From positions 1,336,737-1,400,736 of the forward strand of contig NZ_JAGHKP010000002.1 in NCBI RefSeq assembly GCF_017742215.1: a stretch of DNA of 64,000 nt, written 5' to 3'. Positions within the stretch are counted from its first letter, which is position 1; each line of letters opens with the position of its first letter. This document shows, in pieces, positions 33,840-41,379 of this stretch. The position numbers were made by a program, and so were the translations under genes. Under the pieces are notes generated by a model. That model was not told where the DNA came from, did not search any database, and saw nothing but the letters and a program-made list of their open reading frames with translations. The DNA comes from Chitinophaga chungangae. GTDB taxonomy: Bacteria > Bacteroidota > Bacteroidia > Chitinophagales > Chitinophagaceae.

Positions 33840-34742
33840 TCAAGCGGCCCGGAAAGAGCGGGGCGTAACCTGGGTTTTTTTCTTGAAGAAGTTATTGAAA
33901 TGCGCCGGTTCCTGGAAACCGAGACAATATCCTATTTCCGAAACATTCCAGTCGGTATGTTTCAGCAGCGCCTTCGCTTCCTGCACCAGCCGCTCGGCGA
34001 TCAGCTCGGAGGTAGACTTGCCGGTGGCGTCTTTCAGGGCTTTGTTCAGATGGTTTACGTGCACGGACAATTGCGATGCAAAATCGATCGCGGTGCGCAG
34101 GTTCACTTGCTGCAAAGGCGATTCAATGGGGAATTGTCTTTCCAGCAGGTCGGAAAACAGCGTGGAGATACGCGAAGCGGCATTGGAATGCGAGGGCGAA
34201 ACACCGATGGGCTGCAGTTTCATGCCCATGTGGATCAGTTCCATCGCATAGTTGCGCAGCAGGTCGTATTTGTATTGATAATCGGAATGGATCTCCGCCA
34301 GCATTTTTTCGAAAAGCTCTTTCACCGCGCCTACCTGCGATTGCGGCAGGAACACCACGGGCTGCCCGCCGGGCCTGAACAGGGGAAATTCCGCCAGGCG
34401 GCTGGAATTGAAGTGGTGGAAAAACGCATCGGTGAAAATGCAGAAATAACCGGACTGGCGCTCGTCCAAAGGCTCGCACTGGTAAGGCACCTGCGGGTTG
34501 GCGAACATCAGCGCGTGTTCTTCCACATCGATGGTTTTGTCCGCAAAAAAATAGCGGTTCCGGCCGCTTACCAGGGCCACTTTATAAAAATCCTTACGGC
34601 TGTAAGGCAGCGGTTTTGCATGGTGGCCCACAAATTCCCGCGCGTTGAACACATTAAAATGCCCCACCTCCTTACTGATATCGGAAGGCATGGTCAGTTG
34701 TTTGAGGCGGTAGAATTCTTCGAGGGACTGTATTTTTTCCAT
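33840..34742 (-). CDS. AraC family transcriptional regulator
   Basis: The 300-aa protein ends in a two-helix-turn-helix AraC domain (about 200-300: VNHLNKALKDATGKSTSELI, then DWNVSEIGYCLGFQEPAHFNNFFKKKTQVTPRSF). The N-terminal part is a cupin-like sensor (HVFN-type FNAREFVGHHAKPLP; EHALMFANPQVPYQ). The SDR gene follows after 84 bases. It is divergent from the ECF sigma gene. Confidence 0.88.
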   Translation of the reverse strand: MEKIQSLEEFYRLKQLTMPSDISKEVGHFNVFNAREFVGHHAKPLPYSRKDFYKVALVSGRNRYFFADKTIDVEEHALMFANPQVPYQCEPLDERQSGYFCIFTDAFFHHFNSSRLAEFPLFRPGGQPVVFLPQSQVGAVKELFEKMLAEIHSDYQYKYDLLRNYAMELIHMGMKLQPIGVSPSHSNAASRISTLFSDLLERQFPIESPLQQVNLRTAIDFASQLSVHVNHLNKALKDATGKSTSELIAERLVQEAKALLKHTDWNVSEIGYCLGFQEPAHFNNFFKKKTQVTPRSFRAA

Positions 34743-34858
34743 ATTTCAAATTTACGAAGAAGCAGGAACAGCAAAATTCACGGTTTTTTTGATTAAATTT
34801 TGAAGGTCAGGGTGATATTTCGCCGTTTTTTGGCACTATATGATAAAACCCATTCGTC

Positions 34859-35365
34859 ATGGATGTATTAACAACATTATACCGGGAAGCCTTTCCCCAT
34901 GCTGCGCGGGCCGTGCGCAGGCTGGGCGGGGAACTGGAAGAAGCCAGGGACCTGTTTCACGATGCCATAATTATTTACCTTGAAAAGAGCCGCAGCGGGC
35001 TTTTGCAGCTGGAATCGTCGCCGGTGGCTTACCTGGTGGGCATTACGAAGATCCTCTGGCTGAAAAACCACCGGCGGCAACCGAAAAATGAAACGCTGGA
35101 TTACGTTGCGCATTTAATTTCCATCCCGGAAGATTTTTATGCCCACCCGGAGGAAACGCCGCTGCTGGAACAGCTGAAAGCCGCGGGGGGAAAGTGCCTG
35201 CAGCTTTTACAGGCGTTTTATTATGAAGAAATGAACATGCGCGAGATCGCGGAAACTTTCGATTACGGCAGCGCGCATTCCGCCACGGTGCAGAAATACA
35301 AATGCCTGGAGAAGGTCCGGAAATCATTTTCAAAAACAGCCTGCCATGCGGAAACCTTTGCTTGA
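34859..35365 (+). CDS. ECF-type RNA polymerase sigma factor
   Basis: The 168-aa protein has a region 2 (about residues 8-70: ARDLFHDAIIIYLEK) and a region 4 (about 105-155: YYEEMNMREIAETFDYGSAHSATVQKYKCLEKV, as short pieces NMREIAE and VQKYKCLEK). It is a compact ECF factor. Its end overlaps the start of the 85-aa gene by 20 bases, and a divergent clpP follows, so the three are one transcript. A cognate transmembrane anti-sigma gene is missing. Confidence 0.85.
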   Translation: MDVLTTLYREAFPHAARAVRRLGGELEEARDLFHDAIIIYLEKSRSGLLQLESSPVAYLVGITKILWLKNHRRQPKNETLDYVAHLISIPEDFYAHPEETPLLEQLKAAGGKCLQLLQAFYYEEMNMREIAETFDYGSAHSATVQKYKCLEKVRKSFSKTACHAETFA

Positions 35366-35603
35366 CATACAGGAGATTGAAAATTTCCTGCTGAAAAAAA
35401 TGCCTTCGCAGGAAAAGACCGCATTCGAAGCCCGGATGATCATTTCGCCGCAGCTGGAAACCGCTGTGGACGAACAACGCCAGGCCCTTCGCCTTATCCG
35501 CCTCACGGCCCGCGACCGGCAGCGGGAAAAACTTTCCGCCATCTACGATCAACTGGCGCAAGACCCTTCTTTCACCCAAACCATTCACGCCATTTTTTAC
35601 TGA
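35346..35603 (+). CDS. 85-aa protein, possible short anti-sigma-like domain
   Basis: The frame overlaps the sigma gene and ends one base before clpP. Residues 5-45 ([32 protein letters not shown]) recall the N-terminal sigma-binding part of anti-sigma factors (ENFL...M...E...FE..), but the usual zinc motif and membrane segment are absent. It is therefore a soluble candidate. I do not recognise a named family. The gene overlap and spacing make real translation likely. Confidence 0.65.
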   Translation: MRKPLLDIQEIENFLLKKMPSQEKTAFEARMIISPQLETAVDEQRQALRLIRLTARDRQREKLSAIYDQLAQDPSFTQTIHAIFY

Positions 35604-35604
35604 T

Positions 35605-36174
35605 ATGACGCTCATACCCACTGTGCTCGACGGCTCCACGCGGAGCGCGTACGACATTTACAGCCTTTTGCTGAAGGAAAGGATCGTGTTCATTGGCACC
35701 GCCATCGACGAGCACCTGGCCAACCTCGTAGTAGCGCAATTGCTTTACCTCGACAGCGAAAACCATTACCCGATCAGGCTGTACATTCACAGTCCCGGCG
35801 GCAGCGTGTACGCCGGCATGGCAATTTACGACACGATGCGCATCTGTAAATCGCCTATCAGCACGGTTTCCGTCGGGTTTACCGGCAGCATGGGCACCGT
35901 GCTGCTCACCTGCGGCACCAAAGGCCAGCGTTATGCATTGCCGCATGCCACCATTCACATGCACCCCACCGGCGGCGGCGCCAAAGGATATACCGAAGAC
36001 GTGCGCATCGCGTACCAGGAGCAGGAAAGACTGCAAGCGCAGGTGTTCGGCATCATCGGCGATAATTCGGGGCATAAAGTGCAGGAGATCGAGGAAATGT
36101 ACCGCCGCGATAAATTTATGACCGCGCAGGAAGCCAAAGCGTATGGCTTGGTGGATGAAGTGCTGGCGTCATGA
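35605..36174 (+). CDS. clpP: Divergent ClpP-family serine protease
   Basis: The 189-aa protein is a ClpP-type peptidase with the triad Ser95 (TGSMG), His120 (HMHPTGG) and Asp169 ([20 protein letters not shown]). [18 protein letters not shown] and [14 protein letters not shown] are ClpP hallmarks. It differs from housekeeping ClpP: the usual MAASMGA is FTGSMGT, and MIHQPLGG is HMHPTGG, with a one-residue deletion. It is coupled to an ECF sigma gene rather than to clpX. A Clp ATPase partner is not in the window. Its end overlaps the convergent YheT-like gene by 6 bases. Confidence 0.87.
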   Translation: MTLIPTVLDGSTRSAYDIYSLLLKERIVFIGTAIDEHLANLVVAQLLYLDSENHYPIRLYIHSPGGSVYAGMAIYDTMRICKSPISTVSVGFTGSMGTVLLTCGTKGQRYALPHATIHMHPTGGGAKGYTEDVRIAYQEQERLQAQVFGIIGDNSGHKVQEIEEMYRRDKFMTAQEAKAYGLVDEVLAS

Positions 36175-37170
36175 GTGCTCGCGGATGAACTGGAAAGCCC
36201 TGCGCTCAGACCAGTAATGTTTCCCTGAAAAGGTCACAAAACCCACGTGGCCGCCCGTTGCGGGCGTTTCAAGATGAAAGTTCGGGTTGGCCTCCGCCTC
36301 GGCGTAAGGAAAACTTCCCTTTCCCAGGAAAGGGTCGTCCAGCGCATTGATGAGCAGCGTGGGAATGGTGATGCAGGGAAGGAATTGCCGGGAGCTGTTT
36401 TTCGCCCAGTATTCTTCCGCATCCCTGAAACCATGTATGGGCGCGGTGTAGCGGTCGTCGAACTGACGGAAGTTGCGGATGGCGGCGAAACCTTCCAGCG
36501 AGATCTGTTCAGGGAATTGTTTGGCTTTGATCTCCAGTTTTTCTCCCAGCGAGCGGATGAAACGTTTCATGTAAATAAAATTGTGCCGTTTCTCCAGCTC
36601 GAAAGAACTGTCTTTCAGGTCTACCGGCGCCGAAATGGCTACGGCCGATCTCACCCGGTCAGGAATGGCCGCGCCCTGTTCGCCGAGATATTTCAACGTA
36701 ACATTTCCGCCCAGCGAAAATCCCACCAGATGGAGGCTCTCATAATCTTTCTGAACATGCTGTATTACAGTATGAAGGTCGCCTGTTTCCCCGCTGTGAT
36801 AGAAGCGGAGCGCGTGATTGCTCTCCCCGCTGCAGCCGCGGAAGTTCATAGACACGGTGTCGAACCCGCCCTCGTTGAAAATGCGCACCATGCCGGTCAC
36901 GTATTGCCGTTTGGAATTGCCTTCCAGCCCGTGCAGGATCACCACCAATTTGCTGTTGCCGGTTTTGCTGAAGTCCAGGTCGATAAAATCGTCGTCTGCC
37001 GTGGGGATGCGGGTGCGGGTATACCGCACCGGTTTGATCTTCCTGAAAAGAGACGGGAAGATGGTGAGCAGATGCCTGTTCCTGAGCAGTACGGGCGCTG
37101 TATAATCTGTGGAGGGCAATACCGGCATGTTCCGTGAACGTTTCCGCAAAGGTAGCACAACTGCCGTCAT
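36169..37170 (-). CDS. Alpha/beta hydrolase, YheT/COG0429 type
   Basis: The 333-aa enzyme has the lid-and-hydrolase pattern of the YheT family: [14 protein letters not shown] near the start, [11 protein letters not shown] as oxyanion loop, nucleophile GFSLGGN, and a late GGHVGF with the catalytic His. The start at 37170 overlaps the GH20 stop as ATGA, which favours it over the ATG at 37128 and places it at the end of the sialic-acid operon. It may remove ester groups, but substrates of this family are not settled. Confidence 0.83.
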   Translation of the reverse strand: MTAVVLPLRKRSRNMPVLPSTDYTAPVLLRNRHLLTIFPSLFRKIKPVRYTRTRIPTADDDFIDLDFSKTGNSKLVVILHGLEGNSKRQYVTGMVRIFNEGGFDTVSMNFRGCSGESNHALRFYHSGETGDLHTVIQHVQKDYESLHLVGFSLGGNVTLKYLGEQGAAIPDRVRSAVAISAPVDLKDSSFELEKRHNFIYMKRFIRSLGEKLEIKAKQFPEQISLEGFAAIRNFRQFDDRYTAPIHGFRDAEEYWAKNSSRQFLPCITIPTLLINALDDPFLGKGSFPYAEAEANPNFHLETPATGGHVGFVTFSGKHYWSERRAFQFIREHS

Positions 37171-39035
37171 TCATCAACAGGCGCTGGCGCGAACGTAAAC
37201 ATCCACTTTACGGGATTGTTCCAGTCCCGGCTTTCAAATGAACCCACGGGCGCTTTGATGAGCACGGTGTTCCAGCCTTTGCGGAGTTGTATTGGCGTTG
37301 GTTCGCGGTATTCGTAACCTTCATCCGTCAAAGGTGTTTCGAGCTGACCTTTTTGCCCGCCGTGCTGCCATTCCGGCGGCGGAATAAGGGTTCCGTTCAC
37401 CCACACTTTGCTTTCTTTTTTATCCCAGGCGCCTTTGGGCGGGGAGTCGGTGGCGGGTGAGCGGGAAAGATTGTAAAACCCGATCCAGTAGCCTGCAGTG
37501 GTGTCTGCGTCGCTCCAGATGCGGGTGGTAGCGTACCAGGTAGAATTTGGTTTTTGAGGAGGCAGCCAGCTTTGCACCAGGGGCCACCAATGACGAAGGA
37601 TGATCGTTCCGCCGGTGGCTTCCATGGCTGGTTTGGGAAGATCGCCGTTTTCCGGCGCGAAGCGGCGGGAGAGGTCGCCTCCATTGTCGAACGGACCATA
37701 AAGCTGCCATTTGAGATTGCTTTGCGCGGTGTAGGGGAAAGGTTTTTGATGGAAATATTCCTTCCCGTGCCGCACCAGCCTCCGCTCGAACTTCGCGAAA
37801 GCGGCCGTATCGGTGATTTTTACCTGGAATCCCTTCACGCCGCCGCCTTTCCATGCTTTCTCCGAAAACGCCAGGAGCGCGGGATAAACCGGGTTCATCC
37901 GCATCATGTCTTCTTCCGAGCGCACATTCCTGTCGTGCCACAGGCAAAGCGTGCCGCCTTTCATGTTCCGGTCTTCCTTCAGCCTGCCGCCGATCTGCCG
38001 GAAATAAATAGACACCGCGCTTTCCAGCGGGTCCATATGATTGATATAGAAATAACGGGAATCAATATACGAAAATGTAGAGTCCGTAACGCCGGCGTCT
38101 CCCCATAATTGACGGATGGTTTCCGCGCCTACATTTCCGCCTGGGCTCCAGCCGATCGTGCGTTTGCCGGCGTCGTGAAGCTGGCCGGTCATTTCAGGCA
38201 GGAAGTTTTTGTTTTTGATATGCACTTCGTCACCGCCGATATGGATGTACGGCAGCTGGTACGTATCGCAAAATTCGCGGAGGATGTTTTTTACGATAAC
38301 AACGCCGCTGTCGCTCTGCATATCCGTTGCCATCGCGCGTTTGAACGCGGCGCTGTGGCCGGGCATGTCTATTTCCGGCACCAGCAGGATGTGCCTGTCC
38401 GCACAAAATTTGATCAGCTCGCGCATATCCGCTTCCGAATAAAATTTTCCTTTATTGCGGATCATATGCTCAGCCGCGGTAAGCTGTGGGTATTGTTTCA
38501 CCGCCAGCCTCCAGGCGATATCTTCCGTGAGATGGAAATGAAAAATATTGTACTTGTATTTCGCCATCACTTCGATCTGTTCTTTCAGCAGCGCCATGGA
38601 CTGGTAATTCCTTCCCACGTCTACCATATACCCGCGCCACGAAAATGCCGGCTCATCGGATATTTTGCAGAACGGCACGGCGCCTTCGTGTAAAAGCTGC
38701 ATGAACGTCTGGATGCCGTAAAATGCACCCTGCGCGGTGGATGCTTCCAGCAGAATGCCACCTGCATTTACTTCCAGCCGGTATGCTTCTTTTCCCATCG
38801 GTTTTTTCCGGATCAGGAACGCGGGTTGTTTGGTACCGGGAGCAGGAAGATGTTGTTCTTCCAGCAATCGCGACAAACGGGCGGCTTCCTGCGGAAAATC
38901 GGCGGACCGGACGGAAAGCCCGCCGATACGCAGCTCGCTTTTGCCCCAGCTCAGCTGTTTCGGCTCGGGGATCAACGCGGGCTGGGCGGCCGCGTGAATG
39001 CAGCACAATAAGAGTAGCGCGGTGAACAGTTTCAT
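37167..39035 (-). CDS. GH20 beta-N-acetylhexosaminidase
   Basis: The 622-aa exoglycosidase has a Sec signal (LFTALLLLCCIHAAAQ), a GH20b-like alpha/beta N-domain (about 20-125) and the catalytic barrel from about 130. The catalytic pair is Asp269-Glu270 in HIGGDEVH; HFHLTEDIAWRL and VPEIDMPGHS are further family marks. A C-terminal beta-rich part (about 500-620) may bind carbohydrate. In the sialic-acid operon it removes beta-linked GlcNAc or GalNAc once the sialidase has exposed it. It overlaps the sialidase by four bases. Confidence 0.92.
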   Translation of the reverse strand: MKLFTALLLLCCIHAAAQPALIPEPKQLSWGKSELRIGGLSVRSADFPQEAARLSRLLEEQHLPAPGTKQPAFLIRKKPMGKEAYRLEVNAGGILLEASTAQGAFYGIQTFMQLLHEGAVPFCKISDEPAFSWRGYMVDVGRNYQSMALLKEQIEVMAKYKYNIFHFHLTEDIAWRLAVKQYPQLTAAEHMIRNKGKFYSEADMRELIKFCADRHILLVPEIDMPGHSAAFKRAMATDMQSDSGVVIVKNILREFCDTYQLPYIHIGGDEVHIKNKNFLPEMTGQLHDAGKRTIGWSPGGNVGAETIRQLWGDAGVTDSTFSYIDSRYFYINHMDPLESAVSIYFRQIGGRLKEDRNMKGGTLCLWHDRNVRSEEDMMRMNPVYPALLAFSEKAWKGGGVKGFQVKITDTAAFAKFERRLVRHGKEYFHQKPFPYTAQSNLKWQLYGPFDNGGDLSRRFAPENGDLPKPAMEATGGTIILRHWWPLVQSWLPPQKPNSTWYATTRIWSDADTTAGYWIGFYNLSRSPATDSPPKGAWDKKESKVWVNGTLIPPPEWQHGGQKGQLETPLTDEGYEYREPTPIQLRKGWNTVLIKAPVGSFESRDWNNPVKWMFTFAPAPVDE

Positions 39036-40183
39036 TTTTTGATCTTTACGGTCGTGAATACGATCTGCCGGTAACCATTCCTTTCATACAACACACCGAT
39101 GCGGTTGCCGGCCGTTTGCACAATATCGGAATATGCGGTGTAATCTCCTTTGCCGTCCGGGCTTTTATCGATGAGATAATTTTGCCGCCAGGTTTTCCCT
39201 TCGTCGGAACTGATGCGGAGCGTAAGATTATTGCGGCGCAGCGTATCGGCTGCATTGCAGAACGCCAGCCGGTTTCCGCTGATATTCAGCAACGTGCCCT
39301 GGCAAACGGGGTCGGGCAGGTGGAAGTCGTAATAAGCCGTATCCCAGGTTTGACCGCCGTTGCTGCTAAGCGCCACGATGCGGGCTTTTTCGCCGCCTTT
39401 TTGATTGCGGATGTTCATCATCAGCCTGCCGCCGGGCAACTCCGCCGCAATGGCCTCGTTGCCGCCGGGAATTTCGACGTTGTCGCTGAGGCGGAACGTT
39501 TTGCCGTGATCGTCCGAATAAAAACCATGCGCGCGGCCGTCGCGGTAATTGGGCAGGGGATCGCCTGCGGTGTGGTTTGCGGCTACATAAATGCGCCCTT
39601 TGTACGGCCCGCTTTTGAATTGCATGGCATGACCGGGCGTGTTGGCGTAAGTGCGCCAGTCTTCACTGAAGTTGTATGCCGGGTTGATCGCGGGTTGTTT
39701 GGGCCGGTGCGCTTCGCCGGTGATATTCACGGGATCGGACCAGGTGGCGCCGCCGTCTCCGGAAGTTTTATACCATACCTCGCGCAGGCCCTTCCCTTTG
39801 CGCACCTGCGGCTCGTGTTCGTTGCCGGTGTTGTAGAAAAGGAAGATCCTGCCCTTTGGATATGCAGGATCTTGAAGATCCACTACCGGCGCGGGATTGC
39901 CGGCCTGCAGGTTTTCATAATCGACGATGTGCTGCAAAGTCCCCCATGTTTTTCCATTGTCCCTGCTTTTTTTCATCACGATATTGATATCGCCGAAATC
40001 GGCCGCATTGTTGACCCGTCCTTCGCAAAAAGCCAGCAGCTGACCATCGGGCAGGCGGATGATGGCGGGGATGCGGTAACTTTTATGCCCGTCTTCGCCG
40101 GAAGTAAATACCGGTATTTTTTCCTGTGCGGCCGCCGTGATACAATAAACGGCCATCAGTAACAGTATGGATATTTTTTTCAT
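39032..40183 (-). CDS. nanH: Exo-alpha-sialidase (GH33)
   Basis: The 383-aa enzyme has a signal peptide (ISILLLMAVYCITAAAQ), the arginine motif SYRIPAI, and five Asp-boxes: SRDNGKTW, SGDGGATW, SDDHGKTF, SSNGGQTW, SSDEGKTW, which form the six-bladed propeller. The late AYSDI contains the nucleophile tyrosine region. It frees terminal sialic acid in the periplasm or at the cell surface. It is 5 bases from the epimerase gene and translationally coupled to GH20. Confidence 0.95.
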   Translation of the reverse strand: MKKISILLLMAVYCITAAAQEKIPVFTSGEDGHKSYRIPAIIRLPDGQLLAFCEGRVNNAADFGDINIVMKKSRDNGKTWGTLQHIVDYENLQAGNPAPVVDLQDPAYPKGRIFLFYNTGNEHEPQVRKGKGLREVWYKTSGDGGATWSDPVNITGEAHRPKQPAINPAYNFSEDWRTYANTPGHAMQFKSGPYKGRIYVAANHTAGDPLPNYRDGRAHGFYSDDHGKTFRLSDNVEIPGGNEAIAAELPGGRLMMNIRNQKGGEKARIVALSSNGGQTWDTAYYDFHLPDPVCQGTLLNISGNRLAFCNAADTLRRNNLTLRISSDEGKTWRQNYLIDKSPDGKGDYTAYSDIVQTAGNRIGVLYERNGYRQIVFTTVKIKK

Positions 40184-40188
40184 TGTAA

Positions 40189-41379
40189 TTATTTTCTGTT
40201 TTCGAGATATTGATCAAGCATTTGCCAGCAGCGCAGTTCCTGGCGCGGCAGGTGGAAGGGGCCTTTGAACAAATTGCCCTTCGCGGTTTGCGCCACGGCG
40301 CCGTTGCGGTGAAGATAACCAAACCATTCGCCGTTTTGCTGGTCATGAAAGCGGCTGTAGGCATAATCGTGCACCATCCGGTGCCAGCGGGCGTATTTTT
40401 CGTTGCCCGTCATAAGATAGGCCATCAGCGTGGCAATGATGGTTTCGTTGTGCGGCCACCAGAATTTCATGTCCTGCCAGTATTCCTGCACAGGTTTGCC
40501 GTACACGTCGCGGAAATACAGGATGCCGCCGTGTTCCGCGTCCCATCCGCGTTCCCACATATAGTCGAGCATGCGGCAACCGAGATTCGTGAGGTGCGGA
40601 TCGTTGCCGCGATGGAGCGCTTCCTGCAAAATGAACCATGCACCTTCGATAGCATGCCCGGGATTGAGCGTGCGGCCGTCGATGTGGTCGATGATGCCGC
40701 CATCCGGCGCGACGGTTTCCATAACACAACGAATATCATCTTTCACGAAATATTTTTCGATCTCGTGAATGCAATGCATAATGTAATCATCGCAACGCTC
40801 GTCGCCGACGGTATTGCGCAGTTCCTGCGCCGTGTTCATCAGGATCATGGGAACCCCAATGCCTTTGGCGGGCCTGGTACCGGTGAATTTGGCAGGCAAA
40901 AGATCGGGACGGGCGGCATATTCCATACATTTTCCGAACAGTTTCCGCGCCATGGCCGCGGCTTCCCCATCGCCGGTCGCTTTGGCGTACGCCGCGGAAG
41001 CAATAACGGCAAAGGTTTCGGAGAAAAAATAACGCCGCTTGCGAATGGGCTTCCCGTCGCGGGCGACATGGAAAAACATACGCCCATCGGTATCAAAACA
41101 ATGTTCCCGCAGAAACCGGATGCCCGATGCCGAACCGTCGAGCCATTCTTTTTCAGGGGAAACGGTGTTGTACATCGTTGCAAGCAGCCATGCGGCGCGG
41201 CCTTGTATCCACACGGCCTTATCGTCGTCTATCAGCGACCCGTCCGCATCGCGCATCAGCAGGTAACCGCCGTGCTCCTTGTCTATGCTGCGGGGGAACC
41301 AGAAGGGAAGCGTGTCTTCCAACAACTGTTTTTTGTAAAAATCCCGCAGGTTTACCAGTTCGTTCAATGTGTAGCTCAT
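40189..41379 (-). CDS. N-acylglucosamine 2-epimerase (AGE/RnBP family)
   Basis: The 396-aa cytoplasmic enzyme interconverts ManNAc and GlcNAc. It has the alpha6/alpha6 barrel with catalytic histidines in LNPGHAIEGAW and WWPHNE, and FHLPRQELRCW at the end. This is the epimerase type found in Bacteroidota sialic-acid loci, where it replaces the phosphate-dependent NanE of enterobacteria. It overlaps the symporter gene by four bases. Confidence 0.93.
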   Translation of the reverse strand: MSYTLNELVNLRDFYKKQLLEDTLPFWFPRSIDKEHGGYLLMRDADGSLIDDDKAVWIQGRAAWLLATMYNTVSPEKEWLDGSASGIRFLREHCFDTDGRMFFHVARDGKPIRKRRYFFSETFAVIASAAYAKATGDGEAAAMARKLFGKCMEYAARPDLLPAKFTGTRPAKGIGVPMILMNTAQELRNTVGDERCDDYIMHCIHEIEKYFVKDDIRCVMETVAPDGGIIDHIDGRTLNPGHAIEGAWFILQEALHRGNDPHLTNLGCRMLDYMWERGWDAEHGGILYFRDVYGKPVQEYWQDMKFWWPHNETIIATLMAYLMTGNEKYARWHRMVHDYAYSRFHDQQNGEWFGYLHRNGAVAQTAKGNLFKGPFHLPRQELRCWQMLDQYLENRK

